A DNA stretch of 47,394 nt from Lachnospiraceae bacterium (GCA_028693705.1 JAQUUX010000012.1:1-47394), one strand, 5' to 3'; positions 35,416 to 43,645 are shown, counted from the stretch's first letter. Numbers and translations: made by a program. The notes: generated by a model from the letters alone, not told the origin.

Positions 35416-36357
35416 TTAGTAAGACATTTTTTTCAGCATGAGGGTGAAGGTGGTTTTTACATAGGGCGTGCTGTCTAAGGTGATATCTCCGCCAAGCTGT
35501 AAAGCTAAGTCCCTGGCAATCGTCAGACCCAATCCATTGCCCTGTATGTTACGATTTCTTGAATCCTCCATAGTGAAAAGCCGGTCAAATACATTATTGG
35601 CAAAATGTTTGTCGATTCCTTTTCCTTTATCAGAAACATCAATATACACTGTGTTTTCATTTGTTCTTAAACTTACTCCCAGATATTTTCCGTCAGAGCC
35701 ATAACGAATTACATTAGAAATCAGATTCGATAAAATACGTTGTACAGCATTTTCGTTTCCATAAATGTAAACAGCAGTTTTCGGAACATCAATAGTAACC
35801 TCAAAATCGTCACTCGTTAATATGTCGTAAAAGTCAAGGACGCTCTCACGACATATCTCGCATACATCAATTTTGGAAAGCGCCATATCCATATCTCCGG
35901 ACTCTAATTTTGCCAAAGTAAAAAATTGATTGATAAGTTCCATGACATTTTTGGCCTTTTGATCTATTTTCTCCAGCATTTCATTTGTTGGTGTTCCATT
36001 GATACGCATAATTTCCAAATATCCCAGAATAACAGTCATAGGAGTTTTTATGTCATGTGAGATATTTGAAAGCATTTTCCTGGATGAGATTTCTGCGTGG
36101 CGGTAATCAGCCTTCACCTTCAGATGATTTTCGAGCAGGCGGTTTATCTGGGCCGCAAGCTCCATAAGTTCTTTATTTTCTGTAAATACCATTATCATCT
36201 CGTCACTGTTCGTATCAGTTATTTCTTTGAGTTTTCCACTGATTTTGTGTAATTCTGTCTGTATGCCGTTACCAAAAAGAAATCTCTGATAAAGTACAAT
36301 ACCGGACAAAAGTACAATGATGATCAAAAGGAAAAAAATAATTGCCGGCTCACTCAT
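35416..36357 (-). CDS. Sensor histidine kinase
   Basis: A 313-residue kinase with a single N-terminal membrane helix (about 6-27) and almost no extracellular part, so it probably senses through the membrane or through the ABC transporter. The dimerisation box is SNISHDIKTPMTVILGYLE (phosphorylated His), followed by N box NLISNVIRYG, G1 DKGKGID, F box VFDRLFTM and G2 GLGLTIARDLA. It overlaps the response regulator gene by 4 bases. It belongs to the intramembrane-sensing type often coupled to antimicrobial-peptide exporters; the signal is inferred from context. Confidence 0.9.
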   Translation of the reverse strand: MSEPAIIFFLLIIIVLLSGIVLYQRFLFGNGIQTELHKISGKLKEITDTNSDEMIMVFTENKELMELAAQINRLLENHLKVKADYRHAEISSRKMLSNISHDIKTPMTVILGYLEIMRINGTPTNEMLEKIDQKAKNVMELINQFFTLAKLESGDMDMALSKIDVCEICRESVLDFYDILTSDDFEVTIDVPKTAVYIYGNENAVQRILSNLISNVIRYGSDGKYLGVSLRTNENTVYIDVSDKGKGIDKHFANNVFDRLFTMEDSRNRNIQGNGLGLTIARDLALQLGGDITLDSTPYVKTTFTLMLKKMSY

Positions 36358-37049
36358 AGTTTATCTCCTAACTTATAGCCTATGCCCCATACGGTAAGGA
36401 CATAGCGAGGGTTGCGGGAATCGTCTTCGATCTTATTGCGCAATCTGCTGATATGTACAGTAACAGCATTTTCATCCCCAAAATAAGCATCATGCCAGAC
36501 AAGAGAATAAATTTTTTCTTTGCTATATACCTTTTTTGGATTTTGTAACAGCAACTTCAAAATATCAAATTCCTTTGCCGTTAATTCGATATTTCCACCT
36601 TTTTTCGTGATCGTATAATTGGATAAGTTCATCACCAAATCTCCGGCAGAAAGGATTTCCGGTGTTGTGGCAGAGGAACTGTCATATTGTGTTGTCCTTC
36701 TGATATTGGCCTTTATTCGGGCTAAAACTTCAGCAACGGAAAAGGGCTTTGTAATATAATCGTCAACACCCAATCCAAGCCCCAATGTCTTGTCTGTCTC
36801 GGAGTCTTTGGCAGATATAATGATAACGGGGACAAAGCTGCTTTTTCTGATATGCTGGATAACGTCCATCCCGCTGATCTTAGGTATCATTAAATCTAAC
36901 AAAATCAGGCTGAAAGTAGATTGATCAAATAGTGTGCAGGCTTCCTGTCCGTCAATAGCACAGGTAACCTCATAATTTTCGGCAGTTAAATAATTTGTCA
37001 GCATTTCACTGATTTCAGCATCATCTTCAACTATCAAAATTCTGTTCAT
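36354..37049 (-). CDS. OmpR/PhoB-family response regulator
   Basis: A 231-residue regulator with a receiver domain (acidic pocket VEDD near the start, phosphorylation Asp 52 in LILLDLMIP, KPFSVAEVLARI with the conserved Lys) and a winged-helix C-terminal domain (ELTAKEFDILKLLLQNPKKV, VTVHISRLRNKIE). It forms an operon with the kinase and most likely activates the downstream ABC exporter genes. A short stem CCTGA/TCAGG lies just upstream. Confidence 0.92.
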   Translation of the reverse strand: MNRILIVEDDAEISEMLTNYLTAENYEVTCAIDGQEACTLFDQSTFSLILLDLMIPKISGMDVIQHIRKSSFVPVIIISAKDSETDKTLGLGLGVDDYITKPFSVAEVLARIKANIRRTTQYDSSSATTPEILSAGDLVMNLSNYTITKKGGNIELTAKEFDILKLLLQNPKKVYSKEKIYSLVWHDAYFGDENAVTVHISRLRNKIEDDSRNPRYVLTVWGIGYKLGDKL

Positions 37050-37097
37050 CTTTTTAGTCTCCTTACTGTAATGAGAATGTACCTGACTTTGAAAATA

Positions 37098-37718
37098 TCA
37101 GGTTAACGCCTGTAATCCACCTGAAATGAACTTAATCAGTTTACTCTGCAGCTGATACCAATCCTTTGTCTTATCCCAATGCATGGATTTATTCACATGA
37201 TACGCTCCATATATGACAAACTGGAAGATTTTATCCGCTTCATTTTTGCTAAGATGGCACTGGTTCATAAGTGTAGGAATCATCTTATCTTTTTCTGTCA
37301 GATACATTTTTTTGATAATGTAGTCAGAAAGGCTTTCGTCTAAGAAGAGCACATGATATTTGGGGATATCGGCAACCCGCTGGCAGGCGGGCAATAGTGT
37401 TTCACGCTGTCTGATCACTTCAGGATCAGCGTTACCGGCTAAAAGTTCCAGTAACTGCAGCATATCCTGATTGGGATTTGCTGATGACTGTTCTGTTAAA
37501 CGTAAAGCGTCCTCTAAAGTAGCATCCAGAACGCCGGTCAGATCATCAAAGTGCAGATAGAAGGTGGCCCGAGTGATTTCGGCCTGTTTGCACACGGCCG
37601 TTACAGTTATTTTTTCAAAAGAAGTCGCTGCCAGCAATTCTAATAAGCCGTCTTTGATTACATTTTCTGTGTAGATGGTTCTTCTGTCTGTTTTACGTTC
37701 TTTTTTCGTGTTTGTCAT
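37098..37718 (-). CDS. TetR/AcrR family transcriptional regulator
   Basis: The 206-residue protein has the TetR N-terminal helix-turn-helix (TYTENVIKDGLLELL-like region, then FEKITVTAVCKQAEITRATFYLHFDDLTGVLDA) and a helical ligand domain of the type seen in DhaS/TetR C-terminal groups. It lies divergent to an SplB-like radical SAM gene and upstream of the two-component genes on the same strand; control of one of these is plausible. A minus-strand TTGACA at about 37765-37770 may be its -35 element. Confidence 0.85.
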   Translation of the reverse strand: MTNTKKERKTDRRTIYTENVIKDGLLELLAATSFEKITVTAVCKQAEITRATFYLHFDDLTGVLDATLEDALRLTEQSSANPNQDMLQLLELLAGNADPEVIRQRETLLPACQRVADIPKYHVLFLDESLSDYIIKKMYLTEKDKMIPTLMNQCHLSKNEADKIFQFVIYGAYHVNKSMHWDKTKDWYQLQSKLIKFISGGLQALT

Positions 37719-37856
37719 TTTATTTCTCCATATGTTTTATAAATTCCAGACAAAAAAGTAAAAGTGTCAATAAATTATCCTGATTGTAAATAGAAAGTAA
37801 AGAGATTTGAACATGATCGAATGCATAAAAACACAAATACAGGAGGAACAGAAAAC

Positions 37857-38747
37857 ATGGTCGAAATAGTAAAAGAGATTGCAACGAAGAGTGTGATGAC
37901 AAAGTCTTCACTACCGGTAGGCGGGTATTCGGTAAATCCCTATGTGGGATGTTCTCATGCCTGTAAATACTGCTATGCTTCTTTTATGAAAAGATTTACC
38001 GGACATACGGAAGCCTGGGGTTCTTTTATGGATGTTAAGAACTGGCCGGTAATAAAGAATCCTAAAAAATATGCCGGACAACTGGCAGTAATCGGATCGG
38101 TTACTGACGGGTACAATCCCTTGGAAGAAAAGTATGGTAAAACGAGGGAACTGCTGAAACAGTTAAAGTACAGTGATGCGAAAATCATGATTTGTACGAA
38201 GTCTGATCTGGTGGTCAGGGATTTGGACATTCTGACACAGATGTCAGATGTGACAGTTTCCCGGTCCATTAATACACTGGATGAGGAATTTAAAGATGAT
38301 ATGGACCAGGCTGTGAGTATTGAGAGAAGAATACAGGCTATGAAGACTGTATATGATGCCGGAATCAGAACGGTATGTTTTATTTCACCTATTTTCCCGG
38401 GGATAACGGATAGTAAGGCGATTATAGAAAAAGTGAAAAATCAGTGTGATTTTGTTTGGCTGGAGAATCTGAATCTCAGGGGTGACTATAAGGCTGTCAT
38501 CATGGATTATATTCAGGAAAAATATCCGGAACTGATGCCGCTATATGAGGAAATCTATCGTAAAAAAGACAAACATTATTGGAAAGAACTGGAAACTGAT
38601 ATGAAGCAGTATGCCGTAGAAAATGAATTGCCTTACATTGATAATTATTTACCGGATGGCAGAAGTACACCGGGTAAGCCTGTTGTCATCAATTATTTGT
38701 ATCATGAGGAAATCAGGGGATCAGAAAATAAGGGCACCAGAAAATAG
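37857..38747 (+). CDS. SplB-like radical SAM protein (radical SAM mobile pair B-like)
   Basis: A 296-residue radical SAM protein. The cluster motif is CSHACKYC (C-x3-C-x2-C), within VNPYVGCSHACKYCYASFMK, followed by RFTGHTEAWGSFMDVK. This is the pattern of the spore-photoproduct-lyase-like group and of proteins named radical SAM mobile pair protein B. Later segments are GSVTDGYNPLEEKYGKTR and FISPIFPGITDS. The start at 37857 follows AGGAGG. No SPASM domain is present. It precedes two sirtuin genes in the same direction, but a link is only positional. The reaction is unknown; true photoproduct lyase activity is not implied. Confidence 0.8.
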   Translation: MVEIVKEIATKSVMTKSSLPVGGYSVNPYVGCSHACKYCYASFMKRFTGHTEAWGSFMDVKNWPVIKNPKKYAGQLAVIGSVTDGYNPLEEKYGKTRELLKQLKYSDAKIMICTKSDLVVRDLDILTQMSDVTVSRSINTLDEEFKDDMDQAVSIERRIQAMKTVYDAGIRTVCFISPIFPGITDSKAIIEKVKNQCDFVWLENLNLRGDYKAVIMDYIQEKYPELMPLYEEIYRKKDKHYWKELETDMKQYAVENELPYIDNYLPDGRSTPGKPVVINYLYHEEIRGSENKGTRK

Positions 38748-38786
38748 AAACATCAGAAAATAGAAGTACCGGAAAATAGAAATAAC
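38723..38786. repeat. Four 16-bp tandem repeats
   Basis: Units AGAAAATAAGGGCACC, AGAAAATAGAAACATC, AGAAAATAGAAGTACC and GGAAAATAGAAATAAC follow each other without gaps. The first covers the last codons and stop of the radical SAM gene, and the last ends 18 bases before the sirtuin start. The 16-base period is out of step with codons, so copy-number change would alter the radical SAM C terminus or the spacer. Confidence 0.75.
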
Positions 38787-38804
38787 AGAAGAGGAGCATT
38801 AAAA

Positions 38805-39773
38805 ATGAGTTTATATGAGGACTTAGTAACACAGACACAGATGAATTATTCCAGTTATTACGGTCAGTATGCAGCAGGACAGACACCCTATCAGCTATCA
38901 CAGAAGGCAGCATTACCTTATGAAGAGCAGATAAAGAACTTTGCAAAGCAGGTAAAAGATGCCGAATGTATTATCATAGGTGGAGCTTCGGGACTATCTG
39001 CCGCAGGAGGCGGAGATTTTTATTATGAGGATAATGAATCCTATCGAAAATATTTTGGCAAGTATGCGGAAAAATACGGTTTTAACGGAGCCTTTGACGG
39101 TATGATGCATCAGTATCAAACAAGAGAGGAGCATTGGGGGTATCTGGCAACTTTTCTGCATACAACGCAGACAGCACCTGTGAGACAGCCTTACCTGGAT
39201 CTGGATGCGATTTTAAAAGGAAAAGAGTTTCATATTTTGACCACCAATCAGGATACACAGTTTATGAAACTGTATGATGAGAAGCAGGTAAGCGAGATAC
39301 AGGGAGATCATCGTTTCTTTCAGTGCTCCAGACAGTGCCATGACGAAATCTGGGATGCTGTCAAGCCGGTGGAGGATATGATAAAGGCAATGGGAGATGG
39401 AACAAGTATTCCCAAAGAGATGATTCCACGTTGCCCGCAATGCGGCGCGGAAATGTTTCCCTGGGTCAGAGGATATGGAAATTTCCTCCAGGGACGCAAG
39501 TATGACAGGCAATATGAGAAAATATCTAACTATATTGAAAAACATAAGACTGAGAAAATTTTGTTCATCGAACTTGGCGTTGGAAGAATGACGCCGATGT
39601 TTATACAGGAGCCGTTCTGGAACCTGACACTGACCCTTCCGGATGCAAGATATATTGCTGTAAATGACAAGTATGATTTCCTGCCGAAACAGATAGAGGA
39701 TAAGGGAATAGTGATCGTCAATAATATAGCAACGGTATTAGAAGATGTGAGAAAAGAAGCAGGCAAGAAGTGA
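38805..39773 (+). CDS. Sirtuin (SIR2) family protein, first of tandem
   Basis: A 322-residue NAD-dependent SIR2-fold protein. The NAD motif reads GGASGLSAAGG (about 59-69); the NxD-like motif is TTNQD (146-150); the position normally holding the catalytic His is Gln 166 (EIQGD), as in M-class sirtuins that ADP-ribosylate rather than deacylate. A zinc site is formed by Cys 174, 178, 210 and 213. An N-terminal 45-residue extension rich in Tyr and Gln is unusual. It starts behind AAGAGGAG and is followed after 4 bases by a second sirtuin. ADP-ribosyltransferase activity is inferred, substrate unknown. Confidence 0.85.
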   Translation: MSLYEDLVTQTQMNYSSYYGQYAAGQTPYQLSQKAALPYEEQIKNFAKQVKDAECIIIGGASGLSAAGGGDFYYEDNESYRKYFGKYAEKYGFNGAFDGMMHQYQTREEHWGYLATFLHTTQTAPVRQPYLDLDAILKGKEFHILTTNQDTQFMKLYDEKQVSEIQGDHRFFQCSRQCHDEIWDAVKPVEDMIKAMGDGTSIPKEMIPRCPQCGAEMFPWVRGYGNFLQGRKYDRQYEKISNYIEKHKTEKILFIELGVGRMTPMFIQEPFWNLTLTLPDARYIAVNDKYDFLPKQIEDKGIVIVNNIATVLEDVRKEAGKK

Positions 39774-39777
39774 GACA

Positions 39778-40602
39778 ATGAACCAATATAAAGAAATCAT
39801 TGAAAAAATTAAAAATGCAGATACGATTTTAATCGGTGCCAGCAACGGCTTATCCATTACAGAGGGATTGCATTTGTTTGCAGATAATCAAGCGTTTCAG
39901 GATGTGTTTGGGGATCTGAAGACAAAGTATGGTCTTCGAAATATTTTAGACGGTTTCTTTTATAATTGGAAATCGGATGAAGAGAAGTGGGGATTTACCA
40001 GCCGATTGATTGAGCACTACAGTGGGAGTTATATGCCCAGCCAGGTAATGCAGAACCTTAGAAAACTTGTGGGAGACAAGCCTTATTTTGTTGTGACCTC
40101 CAACGGAGAAGGACATTTTGAACAATCCGGGTTTGATGCAAATAAGGTATATGAAGTGGAAGGCAACTGGATAGAAATGCAGTGCAGCAGAAAATGTCAT
40201 ACGAGGACTTATCCTGTAATGGAGGCCATTCATAAAATGGCAGAGAAAGAGCAGGGGGGCATTGTTCCAACTGAGTGTATCCCTCATTGTCCTAAATGTG
40301 GTGCAACGATGGAATTATATAATGCACAGCCGCCAAAAGAGGAGATTGTACAGAACTGGAATCAGTTCCTGCAGGAATACCATGGAAAAAATATGGTGAT
40401 TCTGGAGCTTGGAATCGGCTGGAGAAATCAGCTGATCAAAGCCCCGCTTATGAAGCTGACAGCACAGGAAGAAAATGCGACATATATTACTATTAATCTT
40501 GGAGAAATTTATATTACAGATAATATCAAGGAGAAGTCCTTTGGATTGGACGGATATCTGGATACCATTCTAAATCAATTGGCAGAAAATCTATGTAACT
40601 AA
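39778..40602 (+). CDS. Divergent sirtuin (SIR2) family protein, second of tandem
   Basis: A 274-residue SIR2-like protein, coupled to the previous gene (4-base gap). The NAD motif reads GASNGLSITEG (20-30). The NxD motif is changed to TSNGEGHF (107-114), and the catalytic-His position holds Glu 128 (VEGNW), so both key catalytic positions differ from the other two sirtuins here. The zinc cysteines are kept (136, 140, 171, 174). It may be a catalytically altered or regulatory partner of the first protein. The 3' end overlaps the convergent HxlR gene by 4 bases. Confidence 0.82.
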   Translation: MNQYKEIIEKIKNADTILIGASNGLSITEGLHLFADNQAFQDVFGDLKTKYGLRNILDGFFYNWKSDEEKWGFTSRLIEHYSGSYMPSQVMQNLRKLVGDKPYFVVTSNGEGHFEQSGFDANKVYEVEGNWIEMQCSRKCHTRTYPVMEAIHKMAEKEQGGIVPTECIPHCPKCGATMELYNAQPPKEEIVQNWNQFLQEYHGKNMVILELGIGWRNQLIKAPLMKLTAQEENATYITINLGEIYITDNIKEKSFGLDGYLDTILNQLAENLCN

Positions 40603-40922
40603 TCCGCCGCCTTTTTCTTATACTCATTTCCCCATACGATCATGGAATCCAGGATGGGCTTTAAGCTAAATCCGGTTTCTGTCAGGTTATATTCAACCTT
40701 AGGAGGAACCTCAGGGTAGACAGTTCTTGTAACAAGTCCGGCACTTTCCATGGCTCTTAAATGACTGGTAAGTACCTTCTGGGTTATACCGGTTACAGAA
40801 CGCATTAATTCGTTAAAACGTTTGGTACCGGTGAGCAGATCACGTATGATAAGAACTTTCCATTTATCTCCAATTAGTTGTAAGGTGGTTTCCACAGGGC
40901 AATCAGGATATTTTTTTTCCAT
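40599..40922 (-). CDS. HxlR-family winged-helix transcriptional regulator
   Basis: A 107-residue MarR-like HxlR protein. Typical features are CPVETTLQLIGDKWKVLIIRDL with the single conserved N-terminal Cys, GTKRFNELMRSVTGITQKVL, LRAMESAGLVTRTVY and the wing ending VEYNLTETG. HxlR proteins often sense thiol-reactive or redox compounds through that Cys. It lies downstream of the ferredoxin-flavoprotein gene on the same strand but has its own AT-rich promoter region. A role in controlling the surrounding peptide/sirtuin genes is inferred from position. Confidence 0.9.
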   Translation of the reverse strand: MEKKYPDCPVETTLQLIGDKWKVLIIRDLLTGTKRFNELMRSVTGITQKVLTSHLRAMESAGLVTRTVYPEVPPKVEYNLTETGFSLKPILDSMIVWGNEYKKKAAD

Positions 40923-40933
40923 AAGAACACTTC

Positions 40934-40990
40934 CTTTCAGTATAATAGTAGATGTATAGATAAAAATATATTATACATTTATTATATACC
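40934..40990 (-). promoter_or_regulatory. Promoter/operator region of the HxlR gene
   Basis: This AT-rich stretch has ATGTATA (40952-40958) and TATACAT (40972-40978) as inverted arms, with TATAAT-like sequences on both sides. HxlR proteins are usually autoregulated through such palindromes. The assignment is weak because of the high AT content. Confidence 0.35.
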
Positions 40991-41008
40991 GCATTTGGAA
41001 ATAATCAA

Positions 41009-41620
41009 TTATAATCTTTCAATTGCGTGAACCGGACAGTTCACCTCACACCTTCCACAATGTAAACAGTTTTCCTGGCGGATGACATAGGGTGTTCCGG
41101 GATTGATCGCTTTCTGTGGACACCCCTGTTCACATTTTCCACAGCCGATACAGGAATTTGTGATTTTAAATCCTTTTGGAGTGATCTGACCACTGCCAAT
41201 CGCATAGGATTCACGGAAAATCGGATAAAAAGACAGATTGAAATATTCAATCTCAGCATCTTTTATCATGAAAACAGCTCCGATATCTTTTGTCTCTCCA
41301 GGGTATACATTTTCCAGGTAAGGCTGTTCTTCGAATATGACATCACGCCATTTGATAGCTTCATTACCTTCCAGATATATGACTTCACCGCTTAGACGGA
41401 TCATTTCCTTATATTTTGTGAGACCCAGAATTTGCACCTTTTTTGTTGCTTTTAATTCCTGACAAAAGTTTTTCCCTTGTGCTGTATAGAAATAAAGAGA
41501 ATTTTCTTCATAATGTATGGCGCTTACATTTCGCACCTGTGGATTGCCAAATTCATCCACTGTTGTAAAGGCAAGTGTTCCTACATAACCTAATTTCTTT
41601 AAACATGTTTTTGCATCCAT
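41009..41620 (-). CDS. PPOX-fold flavoprotein fused to 2[4Fe-4S] ferredoxin domain
   Basis: A 203-residue fusion. Residues 1-140 resemble the pyridoxamine 5'-phosphate oxidase-like FMN-binding split barrel (GTLAFTTVDEFGNPQVRNVS; FYTAQGKNFCQELKATKKV). Residues 150-203 hold two 4Fe-4S motifs, CIGCGKCEQGCP and CLHCGRCEVNCP. It is probably an electron carrier or flavin reductase, and as last gene of the ACGX operon it could feed electrons to the radical SAM enzyme or nitroreductase (inference). The start at 41620 follows AGGAAA; it lies 22 bases after the nitroreductase stop. Confidence 0.87.
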   Translation of the reverse strand: MDAKTCLKKLGYVGTLAFTTVDEFGNPQVRNVSAIHYEENSLYFYTAQGKNFCQELKATKKVQILGLTKYKEMIRLSGEVIYLEGNEAIKWRDVIFEEQPYLENVYPGETKDIGAVFMIKDAEIEYFNLSFYPIFRESYAIGSGQITPKGFKITNSCIGCGKCEQGCPQKAINPGTPYVIRQENCLHCGRCEVNCPVHAIERL

Positions 41621-41642
41621 AGTATATGTTTCCTTTCTTATT

Positions 41643-42239
41643 TTATCTGATAACAATTGGTTCCGGATATTTTCGAGGTTTCTGTGGTGGAAAATCAGTT
41701 GCGGGATAGCCCAGTGTTATATGAGTAACGGCCTCATAATTTTCACGTATATTCCATTCCTGCAAAATTGCTTTACCCGGTTCAGTATCAAAAATATTTT
41801 CCACGCATCCCACAATACAGGAACCAATTCCCATGGAGTAAGCAGCGAGACAGATATTGTTAGCCATAATATAACAGTCAGCAGCTTTGAACCAGAAATT
41901 TTTGGGGGCAAACAGAGTAATCACCGTGGGCGCATCGTAGAAGGCACTGGGAATGTTTGGATCATCAGCGATACTGGGCTGATCTGTGGAAATATAATTG
42001 CCGGGAGATGAAACTTTAATGGAAGATAAGGATCTTTTTAATCGACCTAATTTGTCATTTATTTGTTCATTCTGGCAGATGACCATCTGTGTAGACTGAC
42101 GATTTCCGGCATTGGGAGAAAAGGAGGCGGAATACAGAATCTGCGCCAATATCTCATCCGGTATTTGTTCCGGTTTATATTTTCTGATAGATATTCGTGA
42201 CATTAAAGTGCTCATAAAATCGTTCATTTCATAATCCAT
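41643..42239 (-). CDS. Nitroreductase-family flavoprotein
   Basis: A 198-residue FMN-dependent nitroreductase-fold protein: SRISIRKYKPEQIPDEILAQIL at the N terminus with the FMN-binding RxSxRxY pattern, ASFSPNAGNRQSTQ, and C-terminal YSMGIGSCIVGCVENIF and HITLGYPATD. The start 42239 follows AAAGGAAA and is 22 bases from the radical SAM stop. In peptide-modification operons such enzymes often oxidise the peptide backbone or side chains; here its position between the SPASM enzyme and an FMN/ferredoxin protein suggests a redox step on the ACGX peptide (inference). Confidence 0.9.
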   Translation of the reverse strand: MDYEMNDFMSTLMSRISIRKYKPEQIPDEILAQILYSASFSPNAGNRQSTQMVICQNEQINDKLGRLKRSLSSIKVSSPGNYISTDQPSIADDPNIPSAFYDAPTVITLFAPKNFWFKAADCYIMANNICLAAYSMGIGSCIVGCVENIFDTEPGKAILQEWNIRENYEAVTHITLGYPATDFPPQKPRKYPEPIVIR

Positions 42240-42261
42240 GGCATTTCCTTTCCGGCTGCAT

Positions 42262-43308
42262 TCAGTCTTTGATTTCTTTCCAGCACTCAGGATCGGCAGC
42301 GTACATATTACCAACACCGGTTTCACCGGCACTATATCCGTATGCAACAGCAGGACAGCCACGGCAGAAACGAAGCAGTTCGCATTTTGCACATTTCTTA
42401 AACTTTTCATATTGTCTGTAGGCGTCAAACTTTGAACTTGTAAATAAATCATAGAGATCCTCAGTTAATGCATTTCCTACTTTACTTTCCATTCGACGGC
42501 AGGCATATACAGCACCATCAGACAGGATTGTTAAATGACAGTTTCCGCAGTTACAGCCCTCATAAACATATTCATCATCCGGGTAATCTTCCGGGTGAAA
42601 TAAGCCTTTTTCATATTGGAAAAGAGTCCATAAATGATCCTTTAAGCTAAAGGTTGTATTGCTGTCTTTATAAAGCTGGAATTTGTCCCAGGATTTTTCC
42701 ATAAGTGATTTATATTCTAAAGGAGAACAGCATAGATCTAAATCATCTTTTCCAGGACAATATCTTGCAAAGGCAAAAATATCAGCTTTATTTTCAACCA
42801 CAACATCGATTAAATCAGGGATTTCAGTCACATTAGTTTTTGACACAGTTGTCATAATTGCCACATCAATGCCAGCCTTTTGCAGCATGGGAATGCGTGA
42901 CAGAGTTTCGTCAAAGGAGCCGGGCTGTCTGATATAATCATGGGTCTCTTTTAAACCATCTAATGACAGCTGATATTTTCTACAGCCGCATTCATATAAT
43001 CTGGCACAGACTTCATCCGTTAAATGGAAAGGATTTCCCAGAATGGCAAAACGAATGCCTGCAATTTTTAACAGGTTAGCAAGTGTCCAGAACTGCGGGT
43101 GCAGGATCGGATCGCCGCCTGTAATATACATATAAGGGATACGGTCAGCCTTTTTACAAAAAGTCTGGCAGTTGTCGATGACAGTCACCATATCCTCTAA
43201 TTTCATTTCTTTAAATTTGGCATGAGAGCCAAGTGCATAAATATAACAATGCTTGCACCGTTGATCGCAGGCTTCTGTGATGTGCCACTGAAAAGCAAAG
43301 TATTCCAT
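42262..43308 (-). CDS. Radical SAM/SPASM peptide-modifying enzyme, ACGX system
   Basis: A 348-residue radical SAM enzyme. The first cluster motif is CDQRCKHC (Cys 14, 18, 21) near the N terminus, followed by the GGDPILHPQF segment and SLDGLKETHDYIRQ. The C-terminal SPASM region (about 250-345) has many Cys: GCNCGNC, VYACRRMES, KCAKCELLRFCRGCP and DPECW, enough for two auxiliary Fe-S clusters. It starts behind GGAGG, 97 bases after the ACGX-repeat peptide gene, and matches the enzyme type known as ACGX-system radical SAM/SPASM. It presumably modifies Cys or neighbouring residues of the peptide; the chemistry is not known from sequence. Confidence 0.88.
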   Translation of the reverse strand: MEYFAFQWHITEACDQRCKHCYIYALGSHAKFKEMKLEDMVTVIDNCQTFCKKADRIPYMYITGGDPILHPQFWTLANLLKIAGIRFAILGNPFHLTDEVCARLYECGCRKYQLSLDGLKETHDYIRQPGSFDETLSRIPMLQKAGIDVAIMTTVSKTNVTEIPDLIDVVVENKADIFAFARYCPGKDDLDLCCSPLEYKSLMEKSWDKFQLYKDSNTTFSLKDHLWTLFQYEKGLFHPEDYPDDEYVYEGCNCGNCHLTILSDGAVYACRRMESKVGNALTEDLYDLFTSSKFDAYRQYEKFKKCAKCELLRFCRGCPAVAYGYSAGETGVGNMYAADPECWKEIKD

Positions 43309-43344
43309 AATCTACCTCCAATATAATTCCATATGTTTTGTCAT

Positions 43345-43382
43345 GAGAAAAATGAGATGGTAGAACGAATCTGCCATCTCAT
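43345..43382 (-). terminator. Attenuator-like terminator between ACGX peptide and radical SAM genes
   Basis: On the minus strand ATGAGATGG (43382-43374) pairs with CCATCTCAT (43360-43352) across 13 bases, followed by a T-run (43351-43348). Partial termination would yield more peptide message than enzyme message, common in operons for ribosomal peptide products. Confidence 0.7.
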
Positions 43383-43405
43383 CCCTACCAAATAATTTGG
43401 CGTGC

Positions 43406-43591
43406 TTATTTGTCACCGGCACCGCAAGCTGTACCGCAGGCAGCAGGTTTTTCAGCAGGCTTGTCACCGGCACCACAAGCAGTTCCACAAGCGGCAGGTT
43501 TCTCAGCAGGTTTGTCACCAGCGCCGCAGGCTGTACCGCAAGCAGCAGATGCTGCAGTGTCTTTTTTACCAAATAAGTTTTTCAGTCCCAT
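43406..43591 (-). CDS. ACGX-repeat precursor peptide
   Basis: A 61-residue peptide starting MGLKNLFGKKDTAASA, then three near-identical 17-residue units of the form AACGTACGAGDKPAEKP (the last one short, ending GAGDK). Each unit has two Ala-Cys-Gly-X motifs, giving six Cys in all. It matches the ACGX-repeat peptide type, a proposed substrate of radical SAM/SPASM enzymes. The ribosome site GGAGG lies 9 bases before the ATG. The repeat units are very similar at DNA level (51-bp period). No clear leader-peptide recognition motif or protease site is visible. It is first in the minus-strand operon and has its own promoter. Confidence 0.88.
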   Translation of the reverse strand: MGLKNLFGKKDTAASAACGTACGAGDKPAEKPAACGTACGAGDKPAEKPAACGTACGAGDK

Positions 43592-43645
43592 TTTAAATTA
43601 CCTCCATATGGTTGATTCAGTTGGCTCTTGCCAATCTGTAATTGT

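Noticed and set aside
37857-38747. True spore photoproduct lyase
   Set aside because: The cluster motif and length resemble SplB-like proteins, but the sequence follows the radical SAM mobile pair B pattern more closely and the sporulation genes in this window are damaged.
42240-42452. Extended N terminus of the nitroreductase gene (start at 42452)
   Set aside because: It would overlap the radical SAM gene by about 190 bases and adds non-family sequence; the ATG at 42239 has a proper ribosome site.
43406-43591. CRISPR-like direct repeats
   Set aside because: The 51-bp period has no unique spacers and is in coding frame; no cas genes are present.
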